Shown here in pieces: positions 37,168-45,224 of a stretch of 64,000 nucleotides of DNA. Position 1 is the first letter of the stretch, and every line of letters starts with the position of its first letter. Source of the DNA: Rhodococcus sp. 105337 (GTDB lineage: Bacteria > Actinomycetota > Actinomycetes > Mycobacteriales > Mycobacteriaceae); NCBI RefSeq assembly GCF_012844225.1, contig NZ_JABAGQ010000016.1, positions 30,065-94,064 of the forward strand, given 5' to 3'. The notes beneath the pieces were generated by a model, which saw nothing but the letters and a program-made list of their open reading frames with translations, ran no database searches and had not been told where the DNA came from. The translations under genes and the position numbers were made by a program.

Positions 37168-37738
37168 AAGATCCCGGTCCTGCTTCGGGCCGGGTATGTG
37201 ACAGCGACGGCCCGAGCCACCGGGTCAGGAAGCGTCTGAGTTCGTCGTCGGAGTGCACCGCCTCGTCGTCGAACAGCACTACGGACAACCCCAGAAAGAG
37301 CGAGATCTCGATGATGTCCTCGAGTTGTGATTCCACCTCGGGGTGCCGGGTAACGAGCGGCGCGAACAGGGTGCGCGCGACCGGCTTTGCCCGCGCGACC
37401 ATGCCGTTGTCGAACACCGGGTTCTCTCGTTCGGAGCGCAGCAACGCGGCCAGGATGGCGTTGTCGCGCACGACGGTCCGGCTCGCGACGATGAGTTCGA
37501 CGACGTAGTCGGCGGGGGTTGCGATATGTCGGAGACGCGTGTGGATCCCCGCGAGTGCCTCCACCGCCACTCCCGCGACGGCCTGGGACACAAGTTCTTC
37601 CCGGGACCCGAAGATCGAGTACACGGTCTGCCGGGACACCCCGGCAGCGTGTGCCGCGCCGGCGATGGTCACGCCTTCGAAGCCGACCTCCCCGATCAGT
37701 TCGACGGTGGCGTGCAGAATCTTGTTACGGGACCGCAT
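37166..37738 (-). CDS. TetR family regulator next to cholesterol oxidase
   Basis: 190 residues from MRSRNKIL; longer starts would overlap the znuB end. The HTH is at about 2-50 (ILHATVELIGEVGFEGVTIAGAA, GVSRQTVYSIFGSREELV). The C-terminal domain has no known ligand signature. It lies 25 bp after znuB and 92 bp before choE, all on one strand, so it could be read with either. Confidence 0.85.
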   Translation of the reverse strand: MRSRNKILHATVELIGEVGFEGVTIAGAAHAAGVSRQTVYSIFGSREELVSQAVAGVAVEALAGIHTRLRHIATPADYVVELIVASRTVVRDNAILAALLRSERENPVFDNGMVARAKPVARTLFAPLVTRHPEVESQLEDIIEISLFLGLSVVLFDDEAVHSDDELRRFLTRWLGPSLSHTRPEAGPGS

Positions 37739-37763
37739 CGGACGATTGTCCGCTACCGGGTCG

Positions 37764-38660
37764 TCAGTGCCGGACGGTGCTCGCGGACGGAGTGCGGCCG
37801 ACGCCCCGCCGCCTGCGCGAGGACCCGACAATCCGGCACACCAGGTAGATGACGAACGCGATGGTCGTGATGAAGCTGGACACGGGGACTCCGGGCGCGA
37901 GCGCGAGGAGGATTCCTCCCACCGCGGCGATCTCCGCGAAGATCACCGACAGCACGGTTGCGGCGAGTGGTCCGCTCACGACTCGGGAGGCGGCAGCGGC
38001 CGGTGTGATGAGCAGCGCCATCACGAGCAGGGCGCCGACGATCTGCACGCCGAGGGCCGCGGTGACTCCGACGAGCACGGCGAAGACGATCGACAGCGCC
38101 CGGACCGGCACGCCTCGCGCGGCGGCGACTTCGGGGTCGGTGCTCGCGAACAGCAGCGGACGGTAGATGAAGATCAGGGTGCCGATGACTACGACCGCGC
38201 ACGTCGCGAGCAGAGTGATGCCCGTTCCTCCCGGCGCCACGATCTGACCGGTCAGCAGTGAGAACGCCGCGCCGGTGCGGCCGTCGTACGCCCAGAGCAG
38301 CAGCACGGCCAGTCCGAGGCCGAACGCCATGACCACACCGATCACGGAGTCTCGTTCGCGCGCGCGGGTTCCCAGGATGCCGAACAGGATCGCGGCGATC
38401 ACCGCGCCCACCACGGCCCCGAGCCCGACGGAGACGCCGAGAAGCAGAGCGGCGGCCGCACCGGTCAGGGACAACTCGGAGGTGCCGTGCACCGAGAACG
38501 CCATCTGCCGGCTGATGATCAACGGGCCGATGATCCCGGCGAGGAGACCGAGGATGGCACCGGCGACGAGGGCCTGCTGGACGAAGTCGTACTGCAGGAG
38601 GTCGGCGGTGGTGTCGAAGTCGAACAGCCGTCCCATGGCGTCGGTGAACTTGCTGCTCAT
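37764..38660 (-). CDS. znuB: Zinc/manganese ABC transporter permease (ZnuB-like)
   Basis: 298 residues from MSSKFTDAM. About eight hydrophobic segments fill residues 25-285, with the ABC-3 family pattern SRQMAFSVHGTSELSLTGAA near 58 and GALLVMALLITPAAAA near 205. It forms the membrane channel of the znuABC uptake system and overlaps znuC by 4 bp. The C-terminal tail is Arg/Ser-rich. Confidence 0.92.
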   Translation of the reverse strand: MSSKFTDAMGRLFDFDTTADLLQYDFVQQALVAGAILGLLAGIIGPLIISRQMAFSVHGTSELSLTGAAAALLLGVSVGLGAVVGAVIAAILFGILGTRARERDSVIGVVMAFGLGLAVLLLWAYDGRTGAAFSLLTGQIVAPGGTGITLLATCAVVVIGTLIFIYRPLLFASTDPEVAAARGVPVRALSIVFAVLVGVTAALGVQIVGALLVMALLITPAAAASRVVSGPLAATVLSVIFAEIAAVGGILLALAPGVPVSSFITTIAFVIYLVCRIVGSSRRRRGVGRTPSASTVRH

Positions 38661-39523
38661 GCGTCGTCCTCGTGTTCGTGATGGTGAACGCCCTCGCCGG
38701 GACGCAGACCGCCGGCGCTGCCGAGCGCGTCGATGGCGTCCCCGGTACCGATGACGACGAGGCGCCCACGCACCTCGAGGACCTCCACGTCGGTGCGGTA
38801 GAGCTCCGAAAGAACCTCCGAGGTCATGACTTCGGAGGGCGTCCCGATGCGGAACTGACCGTCCACGAGATAGAGCACGCGATCGACGAGAGGGAGGATC
38901 GGATTGATTTCGTGCGTGACGAACAGGACGGCAGTGTTGTGATCGCGACGGCGCCGGTCGATGAGCGACGAGACGAGGTGCTGGTTGGCGAGGTCGAGGC
39001 TGAGCAACGGCTCGTCGCACAGCAGGACGTGGGGATCGCCGACCAGCGCCTGCGCGATACGCAGACGTTGTTGCTCGCCTCCCGACAGGGCGCCGATGGG
39101 AGCCCCGGCGTATGCCTCGGCTCCTACCTGGGCGAGTGCCGCGTCCACCGCGACTTTCCGCTGCTTCCAGAAACGGATCCCGGTGCCCCAGCGGTGACCG
39201 TCTACGCCGAGACCCACCAGGTCGCGCCCGCGCAGGGGGACACCCTCGTCGAGGGTCTTCTGCTGCGGCACGTAGCCCAGATGCGAATTACCGGCACGCA
39301 CCGGCGATCCCGCGATGGTCGCGGTTCCGCCGCTGAGCGGCAACTGGCCGAGGAGGACTTTCAGCAGGGAGGTCTTGCCCGCCCCGTTCGGTCCGAGGAC
39401 GGCCACGAACTCACCCGGTTCGATGGTGAGATCGAGATCGTCCCAGAGCACACGATCGCCGAATGCCAGCCGCGCGCCGCGGAGTTCGACCGCGTGGGCG
39501 CGGTCGGGTGTCGAAGAATTCAC
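38657..39523 (-). CDS. znuC: Zinc/manganese ABC transporter ATPase (ZnuC-like)
   Basis: 288 residues from the GTG at 39523 (MNSSTPDRAHAV). Walker A GPNGAGKTS, signature LSGGEQQRLRIAQAL and Walker B VLLCDEPLLSLD are intact. The tail ends in a metal-binding-looking HHHEHEDD, fitting a zinc system. It starts 26 bp after znuA. Confidence 0.92.
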   Translation of the reverse strand: MNSSTPDRAHAVELRGARLAFGDRVLWDDLDLTIEPGEFVAVLGPNGAGKTSLLKVLLGQLPLSGGTATIAGSPVRAGNSHLGYVPQQKTLDEGVPLRGRDLVGLGVDGHRWGTGIRFWKQRKVAVDAALAQVGAEAYAGAPIGALSGGEQQRLRIAQALVGDPHVLLCDEPLLSLDLANQHLVSSLIDRRRRDHNTAVLFVTHEINPILPLVDRVLYLVDGQFRIGTPSEVMTSEVLSELYRTDVEVLEVRGRLVVIGTGDAIDALGSAGGLRPGEGVHHHEHEDDA

Positions 39524-39549
39524 CGGAGTCCGTGTTCTCGAGCGGGTGG

Positions 39550-40575
39550 TCAGGATTCGGTGTCGAGTGCGGAAGCGAGCGCCTCGGCTGTCCTGGTCTG
39601 CCACTGAATGTAGTCGACACCGTCGGGCAGGGTTTCGGAAACTTCGACGACAGGAATACCCGACGCCTCTGCTGCCGCGCGCATCTCACGGCTCACCTTG
39701 TCCTCGGTCTGCGGGTTGTACAGCAGTGCGCGGACCTGCTTGTCGAGGAGCAATTGCCGGGTGGCCGCGATGGCGGCGGGCGACGGGTCGGTGCCGTTCT
39801 CGATCGCATTCGCGAAGTCTGCGGGTACCTCGTCGCGGAGTCCGGCCGCGGTCACCAGATAGGTCGCGATGGATTCGGTCTGCGCGATCGGTGCGTCGGG
39901 ATGCGCTTCGGCGATCGAGGCCACGCGATCGGCGACGGCGTGCAGATTGTCGTGGAACGCCGCGGCATTGGCTTCGTAAGTGGCGGCACCCTCCGGATCG
40001 AGTTCCGCAAGGCGATCGGCGACGGCGTGCGCGACCGCATCGGCGGTCGCGAGGTCGTACCAGACGTGCTCGTTGACGCCGCTGTGGTCGTGCCCGTCGT
40101 GCGAGTGACCCGTGCTGCCCGCTGTGTCGTCGGTACCGGTGTCGTGGGTACCCGCGGTGTCGTGGGTGTCCTCGTGGTCGTGGCCGGCGTGCAGATCGGA
40201 TCCTTCGCCGGATTCGAAGAGCGCGAACGCCTCGACGGTCGCGGGGTCGCCGCTACCGGACTCGAGGATGTCCTCGACGAACTGGTCGTATCCACCACCG
40301 TTGTAGACGACGAGCGACGCGTCGCTGATCGCCGCGGCGTCGAGCGGGCTCGCCTCGTAGGAATGCGGGTCGGCCGACGGTTCGGTGATGAGGGACTCGA
40401 CCTCGATACGGTCGCCGGCCACGGCCTGGGCGACGGAGCCCCACACGTTGGTGGAGGCGACTACGCGCAGGGTGTCCTCGTCATCGGATCCGGTGGTGGC
40501 GGACCCGCACGCGGCCAAGGTGGTCACGCAAGCCACGGCGGCGGCCGCGAGCGCGGTACGGGAGGACAAACGCAC
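39550..40575 (-). CDS. znuA: Zinc ABC transporter substrate-binding lipoprotein (ZnuA-like)
   Basis: 341 residues. A signal peptide ends in lipobox TLAACGS (Cys about 23). The cluster A-I fold is clear: ASTNVWGSVAQAVAGD, then a His/Asp-rich loop of about 40 residues (HAGHDHEDTHD through HSHDGHDHSG) before EHVWYDLATADAVA. The His-rich loop favours zinc over manganese. The candidate operator upstream carries repeated AATCGTTA. Confidence 0.93.
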   Translation of the reverse strand: MRLSSRTALAAAAVACVTTLAACGSATTGSDDEDTLRVVASTNVWGSVAQAVAGDRIEVESLITEPSADPHSYEASPLDAAAISDASLVVYNGGGYDQFVEDILESGSGDPATVEAFALFESGEGSDLHAGHDHEDTHDTAGTHDTGTDDTAGSTGHSHDGHDHSGVNEHVWYDLATADAVAHAVADRLAELDPEGAATYEANAAAFHDNLHAVADRVASIAEAHPDAPIAQTESIATYLVTAAGLRDEVPADFANAIENGTDPSPAAIAATRQLLLDKQVRALLYNPQTEDKVSREMRAAAEASGIPVVEVSETLPDGVDYIQWQTRTAEALASALDTES

Positions 40576-40624
40576 TGTGGTCTTCTCCTGAATCGAGAGT
40601 CGACGAACGGCCCCGGAGGCACGC

Positions 40625-40649
40625 CCAATCGTTATTGGTAATCGTTACC
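40625..40649. promoter_or_regulatory. Candidate metal-responsive operator upstream of znuA
   Basis: Two abutting inverted repeats, CCAAT-CGTT-ATTGG (40625-40638) and GGTAA-TCG-TTACC (40637-40649), share the direct repeat AATCGTTA with a 13-bp period. They lie 50-75 bp upstream of znuA in an AT-richer island, over its likely promoter. Zur control is expected for znuABC, but this does not closely match the TGAAAATNATTTTCA-type Zur box. Confidence 0.5.
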
Positions 40650-40730
40650 GTTCCACTTTAGCGGGTCGGGAAGGCGAATTACGCCGTCCCCGCGTCGCCG
40701 TGACGAGACCCACAGGACTACGGTCCCCTC

Positions 40731-41837
40731 ATGCCCAGGTCCCGTCAGCCCCGCCGACAGGCGACGCTGGCCTCGATCGCTGCCGAACTGAAGATCTCCC
40801 GCACCACGGTGTCGAACGCGTACAACCGGCCCGATCAGCTGTCCGCGGAGCTACGCCAGCGTGTGCTCGATGTGGCCAAGCGCCGTGGGTACGCCGGCCC
40901 GGATCCGATGGCGCGGTCCCTGCGCACCCGCAAGGCCGGTGCTGTGGGCGTCCTTCTCACCGAGGCGCTGAGCTACTCGTTCCGGGACCCCGCCGCCATG
41001 CGATTTCTGTCCGGGCTGTCGGAGGCCTGCGAGGCAGCCGGACAAGGTCTGCTGCTCATCCCCGCCGGTCCCGGACGCGCCGACACCGAAGCCGCGCAGG
41101 TCGTGCACCGGTCGTCGGTGGACGGGTTCGTCGTCTACTCCGTACCGCCCGAAGATCCGTACCTGGCCGCGGTGCTCGAACGGAATCTGCCGATCGTCGC
41201 CTGTGACCAGCCGCGCGGTTTCGAGCACACCCCTGTCGTGGGCATCGACGACCGGGGCGCGATGCGGGATCTCGCCGCACATCTCATCGGACTCGGCCAC
41301 CGGCACATCGGTATCGTGTCCATGCGACTCGGGCGCGAGCGCCACGACGGTGTCGTCGATCTGTCGACCCTCGACAGCAGCGGATTCCACGTGCAGCGCG
41401 AGCGCATCCTCGGAGTGCAGGACGCGATGCGGGCGGGCGGGCTGGACCCGGCCTCGCTCACTGTCGTCGAGCGCTACACGCACACCTCGGAAAACGGGTT
41501 GTCGGGCGCGGCGCAGATCATGAGCGTCAACCCCAGGATCACCGCACTGATGTGCACGACCGACGTTCTCGCGCTCGGCGCCCTGGCGTGGGCCGACCAG
41601 ACGGGACTCGATGTGCCGGGCCATCTGTCGATCACCGGCTTCGACGGAATCGACGAAGCGCTGCGCGAAGGACTCACCACGGTGCGTCAGCCCCAGAAGG
41701 ACAAGGGGCGCCGGGCCGGCGAGCTACTGCTCGCCGCCCCGGCGCATTCCGGCGTTCCGGTGCTGGAGACGCTCGATACCCAGCTCTGGTTCGGCAAGAC
41801 CTCCGGCGCCGTCGAGCGCGAGTGGTACGCCGAATAA
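40731..41837 (+). CDS. LacI family transcriptional regulator
   Basis: 368 residues. The N-terminal HTH and hinge (TLASIAAELKISRTTVSNAYNRPDQLSAELRQRVLDVAKRRGY, about 13-55) are followed by a periplasmic-binding-like sensor domain (about 70-365). A TACGGT element about 10 bases before the ATG suggests a short or absent leader. The convergent neighbour is a trehalose-6-phosphate/GH15 enzyme, so a sugar inducer is plausible but unproven. Confidence 0.9.
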   Translation: MPRSRQPRRQATLASIAAELKISRTTVSNAYNRPDQLSAELRQRVLDVAKRRGYAGPDPMARSLRTRKAGAVGVLLTEALSYSFRDPAAMRFLSGLSEACEAAGQGLLLIPAGPGRADTEAAQVVHRSSVDGFVVYSVPPEDPYLAAVLERNLPIVACDQPRGFEHTPVVGIDDRGAMRDLAAHLIGLGHRHIGIVSMRLGRERHDGVVDLSTLDSSGFHVQRERILGVQDAMRAGGLDPASLTVVERYTHTSENGLSGAAQIMSVNPRITALMCTTDVLALGALAWADQTGLDVPGHLSITGFDGIDEALREGLTTVRQPQKDKGRRAGELLLAAPAHSGVPVLETLDTQLWFGKTSGAVEREWYAE

Positions 41838-41844
41838 CCGTCTC

Positions 41845-44403
41845 TCAGCGCGGCGGCCCGGACAGCAACTGGGCACACCGCAACAGCCCGATGTGGCTGT
41901 AGGCCTGCGGATGATTGCCGAGCGAGCGTTCCGCCACGGGATCGTATTCCTCGCTGAGCAGGCCGGTCGGGCCCGCAGCGGCGACTAGTTGCGTGAACAG
42001 CGCCTCGGCGTCGTTCCGCTGCCCGATCAGGAGATACGCCCCGACCAGCCACGCCGCACAGAGGTGGAAACCGCCTTCGGTGCCGGGAAGCCCGTCGTCG
42101 TGCCGGTACCGGTACACCGTCGACCCGCTGCGTAGTTCCGCTTCGGTTGCCTGCACGGTTGCGTGGAATCGCTTGTCGTCCGGGTCCACCAGCCCGGTCA
42201 GGCCGATGAACAACGTCGCCGCGTCGAGATCGGTGCCGTCGTACGCCGCGGTGTACGACTGGACGTCTTCGTTCCAGCCCTTCTCCTTGACCTCCTCGGC
42301 GATCTCGCGACGAAGCTCGGCCCAGCCTTCACCGGCGGGACGGCCGAACTTCTCCGCGAGGGTGAGTGCGCGGTCGACGGTGAGCCAGCCCATGACCTTC
42401 GAATACACGTGGTGCCGCGGGTTGTCGCGGATCTCCCAGATGCCGTGGTCCGGTTCGAACCAGCGGCGCTCGACCGCGAGCACCATGGCGCAGACCAGTT
42501 CCCAATCGCGGTCGGTGAGTGCCTGCGCGTGGGCCACGCCCCGCTCCTCGCGCCGATGCGCGAGTTCGGAGATCAGGTCGACGATCGGACCGAATACGTC
42601 GAGCTGAACCTGCTGGTTCGCCGCGTTGCCGACGCGAACGGGGCGCGAACCGGCGTACCCCGGCAAGCTGTCGAGGACAGCTTCCGGAGGCAGTGCGCCA
42701 CCTGCCAGCGTGTACAGCGGATGCAGTCGCTCCGGTCCGGGCAGGGTCTCGAGCACCCCGTGCACCCAGTCGAGGTAGTTCTCGGCTTCTTCGAGCGATC
42801 CGACTCTCACCAGTGCCTGTGCGGTCAGCGCCGCATCCCGCAGCCAGCAGTAGCGGTAGTCCCAGTTGCGGACCCCACCGATCTCCTCGGGAAGCGACGT
42901 GGTGGCCGCTGCGAGGATCGACCCGGTCGGCGCGTGGACGAGGCCGCGCAGGGTCAGAGCCGAGCGCTTCATGAGATCGGGCTTGAGGGGCGGCAGTTCC
43001 AGGTTGTTCGCCCACGTGCTCCAATACGCTTCGGCCTGGGCGCGGCGCTCCTCATGGGGCACCGGATGCTCGCTCAGATCATCTGTACCGCACCGAAGTT
43101 CGAGCACGACGTCCCCCTGGGAGGGATCCACGACGGCGTGCGCCGACTGGTGCGCGCCGTCGGTGCTGATGTCCCAGCGCACGCCGGGGGACCGGAGAAC
43201 GTAGGGCTCGTTGAAACCCATCACCCGGATTCCGTCGTCCGTGACTTCCAAGGTCACCTGTCCCTGTCCGAACTCGGGACGCGGCGCGAAGGTCACCAGT
43301 GCGGTCGCGCGGCCGGTGATCACGCGGGTGAGGTCGGTTCGGCCCGGCTCGACGTCGTGCGGCAGGTAATCGATGACGGCGAGGGCAGCCCAGCGGGTGA
43401 CGACAGTCATCGTCGAGTCCACGTAGCGCTGGCTCAGCGGCAGCGACTCGCGGGTGGGGCCGATCGTGAAGTGGCCGGCGGGTTCTCCGCCGAGCAGGTG
43501 GGCGAACAGTGCGGCGGAGTCCGGCTCCGGGTGGCACATCCAGGTGATGGTGCCGTCGGGGGTGACGAGCGCCTTGGAGCGGGGGCTCGCGAGCATCGTC
43601 AATCGCTCGATCGGTGCGGCATTGGCACCGGACAACCACGTGCGGCGCTCCTCGAGGAGAAGCGCGAGCGCCGAGTTGACGTCCTCGGTGGTGCCGACCC
43701 GGTACTCCGCGGCGGTGTCGCCGTCGCCGACCTTCACACCCACGTCGGGACCGTGCAGTGATGCGAATGCTTTCTCGTCGGTGACGTCGTCGCCGAAGAA
43801 GACCGCCGCGGTGGCGGCGTCCTGGTGCCTGATCAGGTCGAGGGCCGCGCCCTTGTCGGTGGCCACGACGGACAACTCGATCACCGACTTGCCTTCGGTG
43901 ACCTGCACGCCCGGACGCAACGCGAGGTCCCCGCGCGCGATCTCGAGTGCGCGCTCGGCATCCTCCGCGGACGCGTTGCGGACATGCAGGGCGACGCTCG
44001 CGGGCTTGGTCTCGATGTGTACGCCCTCGAACTTGTCGGCGACCGACGCGAGTCCGTCGACGAGCACGGTCAGCAGTTGCTTGGCTTCGGGATCGATCTC
44101 GTTGATGAAACCGATGTCGAACTCGGAACCGTGGCTGCCGACCAGCTTCACCTCGATGGGGAGACGCGACAGCGCGGCGAGATCCTTCAACGATCGGCCG
44201 GAGATCACCGCGGCGGACGTCGAAGGGAGAGCGGCGAGTCCACGCAGGGCGCGGACGGCGTCGGCGCGGGGATACGCCTGCCCCGGGTCGGCGACGATCG
44301 GCGCGAGGGTGCCGTCGTAGTCGGTTGCCACCAGCAGCCGCGGAGTACGCGCTGCGGCGACGAGGGCGCGTCGGAGATCGATCGGAAGGTCGTGGGCACT
44401 CAC
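41845..44403 (-). CDS. Trehalose-6-phosphate phosphatase fused to GH15 glycoside hydrolase
   Basis: 852 residues from the GTG at 44403. The N-terminal HAD domain (about 1-260) has the OtsB nucleophile motif D28-Y-D30-GTLAP, SGR and GDDVTDE. The C-terminal part (about 265-850) is a GH15 domain with the hallmark NWDYRYCWLRDAALTAQAL near 503 and GTEGGFHLCAAW near 795. GH15 trehalases exist in mycobacteria (Rv2402). One chain could therefore dephosphorylate trehalose-6-phosphate and then cleave trehalose to glucose; the second step is inferred. It converges with the LacI gene and has kstR just upstream on the same strand. Confidence 0.88.
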   Translation of the reverse strand: MSAHDLPIDLRRALVAAARTPRLLVATDYDGTLAPIVADPGQAYPRADAVRALRGLAALPSTSAAVISGRSLKDLAALSRLPIEVKLVGSHGSEFDIGFINEIDPEAKQLLTVLVDGLASVADKFEGVHIETKPASVALHVRNASAEDAERALEIARGDLALRPGVQVTEGKSVIELSVVATDKGAALDLIRHQDAATAAVFFGDDVTDEKAFASLHGPDVGVKVGDGDTAAEYRVGTTEDVNSALALLLEERRTWLSGANAAPIERLTMLASPRSKALVTPDGTITWMCHPEPDSAALFAHLLGGEPAGHFTIGPTRESLPLSQRYVDSTMTVVTRWAALAVIDYLPHDVEPGRTDLTRVITGRATALVTFAPRPEFGQGQVTLEVTDDGIRVMGFNEPYVLRSPGVRWDISTDGAHQSAHAVVDPSQGDVVLELRCGTDDLSEHPVPHEERRAQAEAYWSTWANNLELPPLKPDLMKRSALTLRGLVHAPTGSILAAATTSLPEEIGGVRNWDYRYCWLRDAALTAQALVRVGSLEEAENYLDWVHGVLETLPGPERLHPLYTLAGGALPPEAVLDSLPGYAGSRPVRVGNAANQQVQLDVFGPIVDLISELAHRREERGVAHAQALTDRDWELVCAMVLAVERRWFEPDHGIWEIRDNPRHHVYSKVMGWLTVDRALTLAEKFGRPAGEGWAELRREIAEEVKEKGWNEDVQSYTAAYDGTDLDAATLFIGLTGLVDPDDKRFHATVQATEAELRSGSTVYRYRHDDGLPGTEGGFHLCAAWLVGAYLLIGQRNDAEALFTQLVAAAGPTGLLSEEYDPVAERSLGNHPQAYSHIGLLRCAQLLSGPPR

Positions 44404-44476
44404 GCGAACCAAGGTAAGCGAAGAAAAGCGGCAGAGTGCCGCCGGAGCGGCCTCTGGGGTGGTGTTTCCCGTTACA

Positions 44477-45133
44477 TCAGGCGCCGGCAGTGGCGGACGA
44501 CGGACGTGCGCCCTCTCCGAGCAGCAGATCGACCGTTAGTTCCAGGCGTCGCGCGACATCCGTCGCGGACGACCGGCGGGTCAGCCAGGCGACCAGGTTG
44601 GACAGCCACACGTCGCTGATGACGCGGGCGATCGCGAGTTCCTCTTCGTCGGGCTCGCCGTCGTTCATGGCCTTGGCGAACAACCGGTCCATGAGCTTGC
44701 CGACCTGGTCGACCTCGGCGGCGGCGGATGCGTCGGCGAACATGAAGGCGCGCGTCATGGCCTCGGTGAGAAGTGGATCGCGCTGCATCGCCTTGGTGAT
44801 GAGACTGAGGATGAGGTGCATCCGTTCCAGCGGGCTGTGCCCCGGCGGGATCTTTCCCTTGCTCTCGATCCGGGCGAATTCACGCCCGAGGGCCGAGACC
44901 AGCAGGTGGACCTTGGACGGGAAGTACCGGTAGAGCGTGCCCACTGCGACGTCCGCCCGTTCGGCGACGGCGCGCATCTGGACGGCTTCGTATCCGCCCT
45001 TCGACGCCAACGCGAGGGTGGCGTCGAGTATCCGCTTGCGACGTTCCTTCTGGGCATTGGAACTGAGATCGTCCTCGGTGAGGGCGGTCAACGTTCCGGT
45101 GCCGTTGGAACGTGAGCGGGACGGGGTGGCCAT
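44477..45133 (-). CDS. kstR: Cholesterol catabolism repressor KstR
   Basis: 218 residues, very close to mycobacterial KstR (Rv3574). KERRKRILDATLALASKGGYEAVQMRAVAERADVAVGTLYRYFPSKVHLL is the HTH domain, and MQRDPLLTEAMTRAFMFADASAA and ARVISDVWLSNLVAWLTRR lie in the ligand domain that binds 3-oxo-cholest-4-en-26-oyl-CoA. It represses the side-chain and ring genes. A perfect KstR box lies in the divergent promoter shared with the fused acyl-CoA dehydrogenase. The N-terminal roughly 25 residues are longer than in M. tuberculosis. Confidence 0.95.
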   Translation of the reverse strand: MATPSRSRSNGTGTLTALTEDDLSSNAQKERRKRILDATLALASKGGYEAVQMRAVAERADVAVGTLYRYFPSKVHLLVSALGREFARIESKGKIPPGHSPLERMHLILSLITKAMQRDPLLTEAMTRAFMFADASAAAEVDQVGKLMDRLFAKAMNDGEPDEEELAIARVISDVWLSNLVAWLTRRSSATDVARRLELTVDLLLGEGARPSSATAGA

Positions 45134-45175
45134 AACTTCGTTTCCTCACGCCTTGACTCTGAACCGGTGTCATAT

Positions 45176-45189
45176 TAGAACACGTTCTA
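45176..45189. promoter_or_regulatory. KstR box, kstR/fadE34 promoter
   Basis: TAGAACACGTTCTA is a perfect palindrome matching TnnAACnnGTTnnA. It lies 43 bp from the kstR start and 36 bp from the fadE34 start, with -10-like TAATAT (minus) and TAGGTA (plus) at its two edges, so one operator can close both promoters. Confidence 0.88.
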
Positions 45190-45224
45190 GGTAACCATGT
45201 CATTCCGAAAGGCGGAGACCCGCT

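Noticed and set aside
35475..37738. KstR control of the GMC cholesterol oxidase
   Set aside because: No TnnAACnnGTTnnA site was found in the choE-tetR gap or just upstream of the TetR gene.
45197..45224. ATG between the KstR box and fadE34 as a leader peptide or alternative start
   Set aside because: Out of frame with fadE34, no codon bias, and the GTG at 45225 has a good ribosome site.
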